Below, one piece after another: positions 41,411-53,770 of a DNA stretch of 64,000 nt. The notes under the pieces are model-generated. The model searched no databases and had not been told where the DNA came from. It saw only the letters and a list, made by a program, of their open reading frames with translations. The DNA is from Halichoerus grypus (Eukaryota > Chordata > Mammalia > Carnivora > Phocidae): the NCBI RefSeq assembly GCF_964656455.1, contig NC_135719.1:67816283-67880282 (forward strand), in the 5' to 3' direction. Numbering within the stretch: the first letter of the stretch is position 1; each line of letters starts with the position of its first letter. The translations under genes and the position numbers were made by a program.

Positions 41411-43523
41411 TTAGGACAGTGACATGCTTTTACTTGTGATCATTGAACTATTTTATAGGAAGTCCTCTTTGACATTTTTATACAAAATCTTTTTTTGAGA
41501 TAATCCTTTCCACCTTGTTTGAATTTAGGGTAAATGGTAGGGTTGGATCATGTAAGCCTAGATCTACATGGGCTAGATGGTGTTCTTTAAACCCTTAGAA
41601 AAAAATGGTTACAGGATATAGGATTTGGAAAAGATATTCCCTTTCTAGAGTAAAAAGGAGAAAACTACATTAAAAAAAAAGTTAACATGCCTTTTGACTC
41701 TTTAAAAAATCTAGTTGGAAAATAATCAGCATTTGCCCTTAGAAAATAAAAGAATTTAGATCTGTTCTTGCCCCTCTGCCCCTGCCCCTCTGCTCTCATT
41801 TTCTCAATAGTCTTATTTTTTGCTTTCCAAATGAATAGCTTGGGGGATTTTCTACCATAGTCTATAACATATGCGTGTAATATGTAAGCTATGAAAAGTT
41901 AACCTAAGTCTGCAGTGGCTACCTTTTGTTGTTTAAGGATATATACATCATGGTAACTTTTAGAGAAATCTTTCTCGTCTTCATAATCTTCATGAAGGCT
42001 AGCATAGGTTTACTTTCCATAGCAGGTGTTTTATAATTGTTTTCTAATGAAATTAAAAATTTTTCATGTCTACTTTTCTCTGTCCAATAATAAGCAGTAT
42101 TTGAAGGAACTTTTCTGACTTAGTTACTTTAGCACATCCAGTCACTTAATTTTCTCCCTTCTCTGTTCAAAGGAAAAATACTTACTATATTTGTTAATGA
42201 TGATCACATTTTTGAATTTTTTAATAAACTCTAATCATTCTGATTAAAATGTGAGAAGTTAACATTTTCCCATCAATATTTTCAATTATTTGAATCATCA
42301 AATTTCTTTTGGCCTTGAACTTCAGCATGCTGCACAGTCTATTTTTTTTTTTAATTTTGCAGTTATTTACCTGATTATTTACTTTGTGATACAGTATACG
42401 TAAGAAGTTATTTGCATCCCTTCTGGCAGGTAGAGTCAAATCGGATCTATCCTGGGGAAATGGTAGAGTGTTAGAGTCCAGCAGGAGCACCGCTGTCCCT
42501 CCTGCTGGGTCTGAGTGTCTCCTTTACATTGAGGTCATGGTGTCTTCCTTTGGATCAAGTCTGACCACCCACATATTTCACACTCAGAGTTAGACAAGTT
42601 AAATCTTTGTAGGGTTTGATGTGAAAGTCAAGATCTTGCCCTCTTTCTCTTGAAGTTCGTCACCAGTCTACTGCAGAATGTCACTTGCTCATAAAAGGCA
42701 ACAACCACATCAATTTTACCTGGTTAGTTTCCAGGAGGTTCCAAATTATGTGGATATTTAATACTCTGTAACTGATATATTTAAGACAGGCTGTTAACTT
42801 CAAAGTCCAATTTGGCCATTTGAATTTTTTGTTATAATGATGAGTTATTGAAAAATAGTTGACGGGCTCACTGCATAGTTGATCTGGTTTGGCTACAATA
42901 GCAGTAGAAAAAAGCAAAAATTAATGAGAAACGATTCATTTCACCATGCTATAAAGCTATCAGCTCAGTACAAGAAATACGTAATACTTCATTTTTTTAA
43001 AGGATCCATGTTAAAATGCTTCACAAGAATGTACTTAAGAAGGTTATTCTTAAGCATTCAATGAAAGATCATGTGTAGACTTTTTTTAAAAGATGTGAAT
43101 GCCTCCTTCAAAATATGTGTGATGGTTCCCAATACATATATAAGTGTCCAAGAATTGCTTATCCATGTGAAAATATGTTCTTTCCCCAAAATCAGAGGCC
43201 TGAGGGACTTGCTGAGTGCTTACTGACTGGGCTATCATTCCTTGAAGCTTGGTTAAATCCTCTGGATCATGGAAAATTTCCAATTTTGCAAAAACTGCAA
43301 GTTTTTAGTCACTGGAGTTTGCCACCAGGTATCATTTATTTAGCATCAATAACATGTGACAGTATAAGAGAACTCTGTGTATAAAACTGTGCTATAGAGA
43401 TTCTTGGATCACTCCTCCAGTTTGTTTGATGAATTTAGACAAGCATCAGTCTTATCATGGGCTTTTGTAATAGTAGCCTACCAAAATTCAGGCTATATAT
43501 AGAGTCATAAAGGACTCCTTGTT
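41411..43523. other. Unique DNA
   Basis: No interspersed repeat is recognised over 2.1 kb. A C/T-rich run (CCCCTCTGCCCCTGCCCCTC) lies at 41771-41790. Frames at 42221-42490 (-), 42681-42917 (-), 43086-43283 (-) and 43115-43384 (+) have no domain or splice support. Confidence 0.45.
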
Positions 43524-43692
43524 CTTTTTTTTTAAAGATTTATTTATTTATTTTAGAGAGAGCACAAGCAGGGGGGAGGGAGAGGGAGAAACAGACTCTC
43601 CACTAAGGAGGGAGCCCAATGCAGGACTTGATCCCATGACCCTGAGATCACGACCTGAGCTGAAACCAAGAGCTGTGCCACCCTGGCACCCC
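43524..43692 (-). mobile_element. SINEC, older shortened copy
   Basis: Reversed SINE with GAGCTGAAACCAAGAGC and then a gap: the GACGCTTAACCGACTGAG part of the head is missing before TGCCACCCTGGCACCCC. Target copies are not clear. Confidence 0.85.
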
Positions 43693-43759
43693 TGGACTAT
43701 TATTTCTATAAAAAATAGATTTTCCAATTATAAAAACCTTTGAGATGAATATTTATATT

Positions 43760-44220
43760 TATAAATCTTTATGTATCTGATTATTTCTTTAAAATAAATG
43801 CCCCTAAATTAGAATTACTGAGTCAGGTTATAAGCATTGTAAAATTTTGGGCACCTATAGCCAAAATGCTCAATATAAAAATGTGCCAAGAACAGAATTG
43901 CCTTTCTAAACTTTGCCAATTTAATATATCAGAAATGGTCTTTTGTAGGGGCGCCTGGGTGGCTCAGTCATTGAGCGTCTGCCTTCGGCTCAGGTCATGA
44001 TCCCAGGGTCCTGGGATCAAGCCCCGCATCAGGCTCCCTGCTCCGTGGGAATCCTGCTTCTCCCTCTCCCACTCCCCCTGCTTGTGTTCCCTCTCTCGCT
44101 GTCTCTTTCTCTCCGTCAAATAAATAAACAAAATCTTAAAAAAAAAAAAAAGAATTGGTCTTTTGTCATTTCTTTTTGCAGTCTTGTATAGTTTTAATTA
44201 ATATTTTTGACTGTTAATGC
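43760..44220 (-). mobile_element. Ancient L1/HAL1 relic, antisense, split by a SINE
   Basis: AATTAGAATTACTGAGTCAGG, GCCAAAATGCTCAATA and TTTGCCAATTTAATATATCAG resemble reversed L1M/HAL1 ORF2. It continues after the SINE at 43948. Confidence 0.5.
43948..44150 (+). mobile_element. SINEC, young copy
   Basis: Full length with young tail. Target duplication AGAAATGGTCTTTTGT (43931-43946) and AGAATTGGTCTTTTGT (44151-44166) differs at one base. Confidence 0.95.
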
Positions 44221-44372
44221 AGTTGAATGTTTTCCTCCTTTATTTAGGAATGCTTAAAGAAATTCCCATTTCTTTGTAATGATTTTTCTCAAACAAAACC
44301 TCAGCCACTCTAGTAATATCTTCCATCACAGAATAGTACATCATGATTCCTAGGAAGAAAAGGAAAATAATC

Positions 44373-44392
44373 GTGTGTGTGTGTGTGTGTGT
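44373..44392. repeat. (GT)10 microsatellite
   Basis: Twenty bases of GT, not attached to any repeat that I recognise. Confidence 0.9.
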
Positions 44393-45222
44393 TTTAAGTA
44401 AAGGGTGGCTTCTTTGATTTACTTGAACGGTAAGCCGTGATAGGTAATGACAGTTTACTCCTAAACTGTGTTCAGTTACCCATTGACATGGATATGCTAT
44501 AACCTGTCATCTATGGCTTATAGATAGATCTCCCCAGGAAGAATGTTCCAGGACAGTGAGTAAAAGAAATGTTTTTGAGTCAATGAGTAAAAGAAAGAAT
44601 CAGGGCAAGAGTGTTGTGATTTCAGACATCACAACTTTTCCCTACAGCAGTCTGTATCCAAAAGCAAATCTGTGCCAGCCACACAGATGAATTGGGTATT
44701 TCTAAGAGTATATGTGATGGCTAGAATTGAGATTTCTGATGACAAGCATGGGCTAATCTCAGATACCCATTTCTGGGCATCTCAGACTGAGAGATGACTG
44801 GAATATTGTTTTACAATCGGGAAACCTTTGTACTTGTTCATAGAGCTTTTCATCTTTCAGATTATTTCCTTCTGTCTGTTAGGACTTGTGTTCTCACAAG
44901 TTCCTGCTCTCATACCAGGGGAGTGAATAATTGAATTTAGATAGTTGGTTTTCGAGTTGGCTCACTCCTTTCCATATGAAACTTCTATAGAAGAAATGGG
45001 TCTAAAAGAAGATACGAGGGGGAGATAACTCTGAATGATTACATGGACACGTACATGTTTGTTTTCTTTGATATGTTTGGAACCTATATAAAAGGCAAGT
45101 ACTGTCTAAAGAGGGTAGTGTACTCTTTTTATGCCATCAGCTAAGTATTTGCCATTGAATGTTTTTTATTACAAGTGTCAAAAAGCAGGTTGGGTCAGAG
45201 CTCACTTAAATTAGGAGGGGGA
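44393..45222. other. Unique DNA
   Basis: No repeat or gene. TGAGTAAAAGAAA occurs at 44557-44569 and again 27 bases later at 44584-44596, a weak partial duplication. Confidence 0.4.
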
Positions 45223-45405
45223 GGGGTGCCTGGGTGTCTCAGTTGGTTGAATGTCCGACTCTTGGTTTCAACTCAGATCATGATCTCAGGGTCGTAAGAT
45301 CAAGCCCCGCATTGGGCTCTGCTCACAGTGGGGAGTCTGCTTGAGGATTCTCTCCCTCTGCCCATCCCCCCACTCTCTCTCTCTCATATGAATAAATCTT
45401 TTAAA
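45223..45405 (+). mobile_element. SINEC, older copy
   Basis: Head GGGGTGCCTGGGTGTCTCAG with CCGACTCTTGGTTTCAACTC body and ATGAATAAATCTT end. Target duplication AAATTAGGAGGGGGA (45208-45222) and AAATTAAGAGGGGAA (45406-45420). Confidence 0.93.
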
Positions 45406-45420
45406 AAATTAAGAGGGGAA

Positions 45421-46785
45421 ATACTTGTTCTTTTATAATGCTTAAAGCCTGGAAATAGAGGCTTAAGAAACTTATATCCTTTAATATCTGTGATAAACTA
45501 TGACTATTCAAGGGTTAAGCAGCATCTTGTTGGAAGTAATTTATTTTCCATTAAAATCAACACCACTTTAGAATTTACAGTTTGAAGTCTACTTGGTTAA
45601 GACCTTACTTCCCATCCAATACTTGAAAATTGTTGCTCTCCAAGCCAGGGAGATGACGTTTTTCTGGGCCGATGAATGATGGCTCTGTATCAAACCAGCA
45701 GTGTCTAGTGACCTTCCAAGGACTGTGTGGTTTTTAAGAGATTTATCATGCAGCGGGAAGAAACAAACATGTTCTATTTTGTACTACTCAGAACCTAAGA
45801 ATCATGCTTTCCCATCAAGATTTGTTTGTACTAAGGCCCGGACAGAGAGAAGCTGACTGTTCATCATCCTGAGTTGTCCCAGCCCTTGCTATGGCCTGTA
45901 GCCTCAAGAGGGATCCTAATACTCTCATTTCCTTGGTGCTTATGGTTTAAGTTCTAGACTTCTGAAATGTAGACCTAGGAATGTCTGGTGATTGCTGAAA
46001 AGCTGACATTATTATGAAAAGCAGGCAGCAAGTGAGGAAGTTTTAAAACCTTCTTATAGCCTAACTACAGTTAAGGGAACAATGATAAAATGAAACAAGA
46101 GTACCATCAGCGGCCAACTTCCCCTTAACACATAAGCAGACCTTCCATATTGCAGATGGAAGGCACCTAAGAGATCATCCCCTTTGTGGGACTGTACCAT
46201 GAACTTCTCAGTGTTATCCTTATAACCCTCAGGCCTAAAGGAGAACCTGGTGCAGGTAAGTACACAGTAATTGGCTGAAAGAATAATTCAGTGATCTTTG
46301 CCAAAGATCTTTTTAATTAATTTTGTTTCCCATGGTTTCCAAATTTTGAAAGATTTACTAGTCTACATTAAGTAATAATGCATTTGTTTCCAATTTTATT
46401 GATCAAAGCCAACCAGGATTTCTAGTCAACATGAGAAAAATGATGATTAGGACCATAATTCCAGCTCAGAAAAAAATCTGTCCTTTTATTTAGATAATGT
46501 AGCAAATAAGCTTTTTGAAATAAAAGTAACTTCCAGGCCCAATATTACTTTTTTGGGGGGCTCCTATGAGTCTGAGCATGCACATTGAAAAATCAGTGAT
46601 CTAGTCTAACCGACTCATTTTACAGATAAACTTGTTAATGCTTATGGAATTAGGGTGCAGTGACTTATCTATGAAGCAGACTAATTGGTTCCCATTTTCC
46701 AGTTTAGAGAATCTAGTTACAAAGGGTATATAGGCCAGACTTGAAGAAGATATTTTAGAATGAGGCCTGAGGTTCTTGTCTTTTT
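45421..46785. other. Mostly unique DNA
   Basis: No young repeat. The part at about 46595-46700 (TCTAACCGACTCATTTTACAG) resembles an ancient repeat with a MIR-like centre. No gene is supported. Confidence 0.4.
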
Positions 46786-46942
46786 AAAATTTATTTTTAT
46801 TATTTGTTTTTTTTGTGTGGCGGGGGGAGCAGAGGGAGAGAGAGAATCTTAGGCAGGCTCCATGTTAGGCAGGGCCAGATCTCACAACCCTGAGCTGAAA
46901 TCAAGAGTTGGTTGCTTAACCAACTGAGCCACCCAGGTGCCC
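46786..46942 (-). mobile_element. SINEC, older shortened copy
   Basis: Reversed SINE with CTGAAATCAAGAGTTGGTTGC and CCACCCAGGTGCCCC; the centre (GATCATGACC block) is missing. Target copies TTCTTGTCTTTTT and CTCTTGTCTCTTTT are approximate. Confidence 0.85.
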
Positions 46943-47925
46943 CTCTTGTCTCTTTTGAAAGCATAGTGTTTGGATTATTGATGAGTAGAATAGGTTACAG
47001 AGAGAATCCCATTTTAACAAATACTGTATTATATCATTGCATATCCCCATGGTCTAGCGCACAGTACCTACTAATGTTTTATTGTTATGGACCACAAAAT
47101 TCTACCAAGTTAAAAAAATTTCATATGAATTGGCATCATAGAGGACCCATTTTTTCTGGTAAGGGTGTGGGCCCGCGAAGAGGGAATGGCTTGAAGAGTT
47201 CATACCATCAATTTGAGACCAGGCCAAGAGCAGCCATCATGGAGTGACTCTTGTGAACAGTGGGGTCAGCCCTTGTAAAGCCTATAGAGAAAACCAGGAG
47301 TGAAATTATGCAGCGAGACAAGGTCAAGGATTTGAAGTGGGTCAAGATTCTAATGTCCATGATGTTTTGCATTTTTGCTCTTATGAACATGTCAGCATGG
47401 TAATAGGTGGTCGATACAGTTTTACTGTTAAAAAGATAATATTAATCACAAGTCCCTGTAGATTTAGAGAATATAGAGGAAATATGCAACAGTGAGAGAA
47501 ATAACGAGATTTACCTGAAAGGAACCTATTTTCCTATGTTTTTCATTTTTAAAATTTTCTTGAGGTATAATTTATAGGTAATAAAAAGCATAGACTACTT
47601 TTTTGTTAACAAAAATTTGGGACAATTTTAGCTTTGAAAGGGCCAGAATCTGTCATTTACAATCATAATCCAATTAATGAAATGAACTTTTTAGAATCTG
47701 AACACAGTCATATGGACATTAGTATGATGTAGAGGAATGTAACATGGTTAATTTGGGAGTCCTACAGAAGCAAACACACACAACTTTAATAATGGAGGCA
47801 AACAATAACAAATTCTAAAGCTTTTTAAAACTTGTTAAATTGTCTATGACAGTAAATTTCCAAAATAACCTTTTACATCTCAGGAGGACAAGGTAGTCTG
47901 GCTATGCTTCAAAATCCCCTCTTTA
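46943..47925. other. Mostly unique DNA with an L1 sliver
   Basis: TTCTTGAGGTATAATTTATAGG at about 47556-47577 looks like the reversed end of an old L1. The 111-codon frame at 46912-47247 starts inside the SINE head and has no known domain, so I do not call it a gene. Confidence 0.4.
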
Positions 47926-48118
47926 TTTTATTTTATTTTAAGATTTTATTTATTTGAAAGACACAGTGAGAGAGGGAACACAAGCAGGGGCAGAGGGAGA
48001 GGGAGAAGCAGGCTTCCTGCCAAGCAGGAGCCCTATGTGGGGCTCAATCCCAGGACCCTTGGGATCCTGACCTGAGCCGAAAGCAGACGTTTAATGACTG
48101 AGCCACCCAGGCGCCCCC
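47926..48118 (-). mobile_element. SINEC
   Basis: Reversed SINE with a (TTTTA)n-type tail. Target duplication ATCCCCTCTTTA lies at 47914-47925 and 48122-48133. Confidence 0.94.
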
Positions 48119-48133
48119 CAGATCCCCTCTTTA

Positions 48134-48531
48134 ATTAACAAAGGAGAGTTATTCAGTCACTTGTTATAAGTAGCAAGAAGGTGCAAACATTTGCAGGGTA
48201 GTGTGGATTGGTTGCTCTTCCATCAGGCAGTCCCAGCACATGGAGATGCATACTGTGTTCTTTGTTTTGACTGTTTTATGTCACACTTAGAACTGCTAGG
48301 TTTTAGGATCAGTAAAAGAGAAGTAATGAGGTTGAAAGAACCAAAACATGCTTTCAGTCAGTTTGTACAACAGACTCTTAAGAAATATCTTTTAAAAAAA
48401 TCCAACATTAACAGTAAGGAAGCAGTTTTTGCACATAAGCACTTTTGTATGTGGTGGAATATTTTTCATGTTTTCCTGATAAGGATATGATCCATGTACC
48501 TTCACTAATAATACAATGAATGACACAATTA
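48134..48531. other. Unique DNA
   Basis: No repeat recognised. A 99-codon frame at 48191-48490 (+) has no supporting domain or splice context. Confidence 0.4.
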
Positions 48532-48546
48532 GGATTCAACCAAAGC

Positions 48547-48746
48547 GGGGCGCCTGGGTGGCTCAGTTGGTTAAGCGTCTGCCTTCGGCTCAGGTCATGA
48601 TCCTGGAGTCCTGAGATCGAGTCCCACATCGGGCTCCCTGCTCAGCGGGGAGTCTGCTTCTCCCTCTGACCCTCCTCCCTCTCGTGCTCTCTGTCTCTCA
48701 TTCTCTCTCTTGCAAATAAATAAAATCTTAAAAAAAAAAAAAAAAA
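48547..48746 (+). mobile_element. SINEC, one of a pair
   Basis: Full-length SINE with an A-tail of 17 or more. Left flank GGATTCAACCAAAGC (48532-48546), right flank GATTCAACCAAAGC (48747-48760). A second SINE starts at once after the right flank. Confidence 0.96.
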
Positions 48747-48760
48747 GATTCAACCAAAGC

Positions 48761-48872
48761 GGGTGCCTGGGTGGCTCCTTCAGTTGGGCATCTACCTTTG
48801 GCTTGGGTCATGATCCTAGAGTCCTGGGATCTCTCTGTCAAATAAATAAATAAAATCTTTTTTTTAAAAAAA
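48761..48872 (+). mobile_element. SINEC with internal deletion, partner at the same site
   Basis: About 112 bases. The head GGGTGCCTGGGTGGCTCC runs to GTCCTGGGAT and then jumps to CTCTCTGTCAAATAAATAAA. The centre and TC-rich region are gone. Third target copy GATTCAACCAAAGC is at 48873-48886. Confidence 0.92.
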
Positions 48873-48886
48873 GATTCAACCAAAGC

Positions 48887-49109
48887 TTAATGGGCTGAAA
48901 TGATGGGACGAGTTTCAAAAACTGACATTAAACAGAAATAAATAGAAAAATCCTGCTCGTTGATTCCAAAAATCAACTTTGGCTATACAGGATGGAGAAG
49001 ATAGCATTTTACAGCAAAAAGATCCAGAAGTTTTACTTAGCTATAAGCTCACCATGAAGCATAGTGCTAAAATGTTAGCTCCAAATGCTTATATTAAGTT
49101 GCATTAAAT
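48887..49109. other. Unique DNA
   Basis: No repeat or gene is recognised. Confidence 0.35.
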
Positions 49110-49690
49110 GGGGAGGAGAATGTTTAACAGTATGTTTGGCCGTTATTGCCAGAACTTGAGTTTTGTGTTCCATTCTGGGGATGACATTTTAAGAAGGATG
49201 TTAACCAACTGAGGCACACTCAAAGGTTGGCAAGCAAGGGGGTGAGGAGAGATAACATGTCCCCCCCTGGGAGGAAACACCTTAGAGATGGTTTAATCTG
49301 GAACTCCAACTTTTGAGATGAGGAAGAAGGCTCAGAGAGATGTGTCCTAAGTCACAGGACTCGAGAGGACCAGACTAGTTTCCAGAAGCGCCACATGATG
49401 AGATAGCAGGTGCCAAACATGTGACATGCTGTGTGGAAGAGGACCCAGACATTTTTCATAGCTTGAAAAGGCAGAACCAAGACTAATGTTTGGAAGTTAA
49501 AGGAAAGATTTGGATTAAAAATAGAAGGAACAACTTTCTAGCGATTGCAGCTGCCTAAAATTGGACTTGCTTGCGTTGAAAAGCATTGAGCTCCCCATCA
49601 CCAGATATGTTTAAGTAAGATTGGGTAAGATGTTGGGAATATTGAAGTGATTCCTTCTATGCGGGAAAGGTTGGACCACACTAGTTAATT
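49110..49690 (+). mobile_element. L3/CR1-type LINE relic
   Basis: TTGTGTTCCATTCTGGGGATG and GACATTTTAAGAAGGATG lie at the left; GAACAACTTTCTAGCGATTG, GAGCTCCCCATCACCAG and GGTTGGACCACACTAG lie at the right. That order is the 3' half of CR1-family LINEs. The middle (about 49270-49400) may hold another ancient fragment. Confidence 0.6.
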
Positions 49691-49714
49691 GTTGTAGCCC
49701 CTTGTAATTGCTAG

Positions 49715-49925
49715 TAACAATTGCCGTTTATTTAGTACTTATAGAGCACTATGCTGAAGTAATGTATATGTATTATCTCTTTGATTCTTATAATACAGGA
49801 GGAAGCTGAGGCCTAGAGACCCACTTGTTTTGCTTAAAGTCATGTGGTCAATAATTGATGAGGTGGCATTCAAATCCAGGCAGTCTGGCTCCAGAGCCAG
49901 TTTGGCTAACTTCTGTGCTAGAGCT
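49715..49925 (-). mobile_element. MIR, nearly complete
   Basis: TTTATTTAGTACTTATAGAGC, GAGGAAGCTGAGGCCTAGAG, AAATCCAGGCAGTCTGGCTCC and TTCTGTGCTAGAGCT follow the reversed MIR order to its tRNA-like end. Confidence 0.85.
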
Positions 49926-50189
49926 GACCCTGAAATGTAGTTCTCTGACTCGTGTAAATATTAGATCCATTCTTTTATGATTTATAGCATTCTTAAACAG
50001 AAGTCTCTCACTGAGAGGGCCCAGTTTGCACGTGGGTGGGGGATCTGGTTTTTTGGGGCGTTTTAGGTATCATGAATGTACTCTTCAAGGCCTTTATGAA
50101 TTTAGAGTCCTTGATAACAAATCCTCTGGACATGGCTGCCCATTTGCAGTTGCTGAGCCATTTCAATAATGGTAGATGGTATAGTAAAC

Positions 50190-50315
50190 TGTCATTTATC
50201 ATGAAGAGACTTTGTGTTTCAGCATCTACTCACTTTACATATATATATTTTAAATTCCCCTTAGTAGGTATTGTAATCCCTATATTATAGATGTGAAAAC
50301 TGCACATCAGATTTT
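50190..50315 (-). mobile_element. MIR, weak fragment
   Basis: CTCACTTTACATATATATATT and GTAATCCCTATATTATAGATG can be read as a diverged reversed MIR. Low certainty. Confidence 0.4.
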
Positions 50316-50350
50316 GGGTTGGCTTGCCTCCAGCCCAAACTGAGCTATTT

Positions 50351-50544
50351 TTTTTTTTAAGATTTTGTTTATTTATTTGACAGAGAGAGACACAGTGAGA
50401 GAGGGAACACAAGCAGGGGGAGTGGGAGAGGGAGAAGCAGGCTTCCTGCTGAGCTGGGAGCCCAATGTGGGGCTCGATCCCAGGACCCTGGGATCATGAC
50501 CTGAGCCGAAGGCAGACGCTTAACAACTGAGCCACCCAGGCGCC
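50351..50544 (-). mobile_element. SINEC
   Basis: Full-length reversed SINE. The target copies CCCAAACTGAGCTATTT (50334-50350) and CCCAACCTGAACTATTT (50545-50561) differ at two positions. Confidence 0.94.
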
Positions 50545-50561
50545 CCCAACCTGAACTATTT

Positions 50562-51515
50562 TTTAATTAAACTTTATTTTAAGATAATTGTAGATTCACA
50601 TGAAGTTGTAAAAAATAATATAGAGAGATCCAATGTATCCTTTACCCAGTTTCCCCCAATAATAACATCTTGCATAAGTATAGTACAATCTCACAACCAG
50701 AATATTGACATGGATACATTCAAGTTACAGAACATTTCCATCACCACAAGGATTCTTCTTATTGCTTTTTTATAACCATCTTCTCTCCTTTTCTCCCATC
50801 TCTCACTCCTGGCAACCACTAATCTATTCTCTACTTTTATAACTTTTATCATTTTAAAGAATCTCATACAAATGAAATCATACCATATGTAACCTTTTGG
50901 AATTGGTGTTTTTCACTCAGTATCATTCCTTGGAGATCCATCCAGGTTGTTATATGTAACAATAATTTTCTTTTTATTGCCCAGTAATATTCCATGGTAT
51001 AACACAATTTGCTTAACCACTACCTGTTAAAGGATGTCTGGGCTGTTTCCAGTTTTCAGTTACTATGAATAAAGCTGTTATGAACATTTGTGTAAAGGTT
51101 TTTGTGTGAACATAGGTTTTCATTTTTCTGGGATAAATGCCCAGAAGTACAATTGCTAGGTTGTATGGTAATTTGTGTGTAGTTTTAATAAGAAACTGCC
51201 AAACTATTTTCCAGAGTATCTATACCGTTTTACGTTCCTACCAACAATGTATAAATAATCCAGATTCTTTGCATCCTCACCAGCATTTAGTGTTGTCATT
51301 ATTTTCTATGTTACTCATTCTGAGAGATGTGTAGTGATACCTCATTGTGGTTTTAATTTACATTTCCCTACTGGCTCATGGTATTGAACATCCTTTTATG
51401 TGCTTATTTACCACCTACGTATTCTCTTTGGTGAAATGTCTGTTCATATTTTTTTTGCCCATTTTCTGACTGGATTGTTTGCATTTTACTATTAGGTTTT
51501 GAAAGAGCCTGGGCT
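50562..51515 (-). mobile_element. Old L1 ORF2/3' end, antisense
   Basis: From left: 3' UTR (TTATTTTAAGATAATTGTAG, TCACAACCAGAATATTGAC), then ORF2 C-terminal code in reverse (ATGAATAAAGCTGTTATGAAC, ACTATTTTCCAGAGTATC). About 950 bases, heavily mutated. Confidence 0.85.
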
Positions 51516-51734
51516 TTTATAGATATCCATTTCAATGATGTGCTATTCATTCTTTTCACTCTGTCATTCCTGTCTTGCCAATTCCCTGCTCAGGGTGACT
51601 CCCACAATCTGACTTGTATGACTTCTTATAGCCTAAGGAAGCCATGATTCCATCCTCAATAGATGGAGAACAAAATACAGGTCATCTGAACTCACAGCTG
51701 CTTAGCAATCTTGATATGTATATATATTTCACAT
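51516..51734. other. Spacer between two old L1s
   Basis: No repeat or gene is recognised. Confidence 0.35.
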
Positions 51735-52760
51735 ATCATAAAATTCACTTAAAGTGTACAGTTCAGTGATTTTTAGAATATTCACAAAGTTGTACACTAT
51801 GTAATTCCATAAAATTTTCATCACTGCAAAAAAGAAATCTCACACCAGTTAGCAGTCACTCCAGATTTCCCCATTGTCCCATTCCCCCAGTCCCTGGAAA
51901 CCACTAATCTACTTTTTCTCTCTGTGGATTTGCCTGTTCTAGACATTTCATATAGATGGAATCATGCAATATGTAGCTTTTTGTGTCTGGTGACTTTTAA
52001 TTAGCATAATGTTTGTAAGATTCATCCATGTTGTAACATGTATCAGTAGTTCATTTTTATGGCAGAATAATGTTCCTTTGTATGGCTGTCCCACCTTTTG
52101 TTGATCCACTCATCAGTTGATGGCTATTTAAATTGTTTCTATTTTTTGGCTATTATGAATAATGCTACTATGAACATTATGTACAAGTTTTCGTGTGAAT
52201 ATATGTTTTTACTGAGATATACTTAGAAATGAAATTCCTAGGCCTTATGGTAACTCTGTGTTTAACTGTTTGAGGAACTGTCAAATTGTTTAGCAAATGG
52301 CTGTACCATTTTATATTCCCATTAGCAGTATACGAATATTTTAATTTCTTAACACCCTCACCAACATTCGTTATTTTTAATTATGATCACTTGTTCTTGA
52401 TAATGACTATGCTAATGGATATCAGGTTTTGATTGTGGTTTTGATTTGCATTTCCCTAATGACTAATGATGTTGAGCATTTTTATATGTGTGTACTGGCT
52501 ATTTGTATTTTTTTGTGGAGAAATGTCTAATTCAAATCCTTTGCCCATTTTTAAATTGGGTTATTTGTCTTTTCATTTATATATTCTGGATGTTAGACCT
52601 TTATCAGATAGATGATTTGCAAATATTTTCTCTCATTCTATGGATTGTATTGTCACTTTCTTAATGGTGTCCTTTGAAGCACAAACATTAATTTTGAACA
52701 AGACCATTTTAACTATTTTTCCTTTAGTTGCTTTGCTTTAGGTATCTGAGCAATTTTTAA
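51735..52760 (-). mobile_element. Old L1 ORF2/3' end, antisense
   Basis: Reversed L1M with TAAAGTGTACAGTTCAGTG, CTGGAAACCACTAATCTAC, ATTCATCCATGTTGTAAC, CATTTCCCTAATGACTAATG and TTGCAAATATTTTCTCTC. It is related to 33648-34228 and reaches further into ORF2. Confidence 0.88.
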
Positions 52761-52774
52761 ATCAATACTTTTTT

Positions 52775-53770
52775 TTACTCTTTATTTTCAAAGTGCTCCT
52801 CACTCACAGCAAGTACCCACTCTATTCCTAGTTCTTTTATGCAGATGAACTTCCTCCTACTTTCTGAGAAGGCTGAGATTATTTGCCTTAAATTCCTCAA
52901 CTATTTGAGTTTCAATGTATTTTCGTTCTTCCTCCTCTTGTCACACCCCCCCTTTGAAATACAGACATTTTGCTTTTCTTTTTTAAGATGAATACCTCCA
53001 CCTGGGCCATTCCATCCCCTCCTCTAGGACTTTGATTCGGTAGTTGGCCTCCCTCTCCCTCAGAGCATCAGTAATCTCTCCTCTGCTATTCTTTTTCTGC
53101 TCTCGTATAATCTCAGGTCTCTGTTTCCCCTTTAAAGAAAAATATTGGGGGCAGAGACTTTCCTCAATTTTATTTTTCCTTTAACCTACCAACCTCTTTG
53201 ACTTTTCCCCTTACTTTTAATCTTGAGAGAGCTGTTTAACCTCATGTAAAATATTGCAATAATTTTCTCAGTGATCTCTAAGTACCTGGTCTCCCACTTT
53301 GACTCATCTTACACACTTTCCATGAGATAAATCTTCCCAGAGTAAAGTTCTTACCACCTAACTCTCCTACCCAGAAACTTCTGATGACTCTTTTAATGAG
53401 TTATCTATAAGACTCCCTAGTCTAATATTCAAAGTTCTTTGTAGTATGTTTTCTCAACTCTGAGACATCTGGACAACCCACTCTTCCCTGAACACCCTCT
53501 CCCCAGTCCTGCCTAATGCCCCCTCCCCAGAATGCCTGTCTTCCTTTGTCTCTTCTTATGGAAGTTCTGTCTTTGTTTAAATGTCGAAGTCTATGGCACT
53601 CTCCAATCTTTAAATCCCTGTCACATTGCAAACTTCTGTGTGGACCTTATTATGCTGTCTTACATTGTAGCTTTTTAAAATAGATTGTATTTCTAGGCTC
53701 TCTAAAGACAAATAACTTGTCCATCTCGGGGCCCTCTCTAGCAACCAGACAGGGCTTTAGATCTAGTAGG
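52775..53770 (+). mobile_element. L2 relic, long but diverged
   Basis: TCACAGCAAGTACCCACTC, GATAAATCTTCCCAGAGTAAAG, CCTAGTCTAATATTCAAAG and AGATTGTATTTCTAGGCTC match the order of L2 internal-to-3' sequence. Family and edges are approximate. Confidence 0.5.

Noticed and set aside
46912..47247. 111-codon plus-strand open frame
   Set aside because: It starts in the complement of a SINE head (LNQLSHPGAP also recurs at 48408-48629) and has no recognisable domain afterwards.
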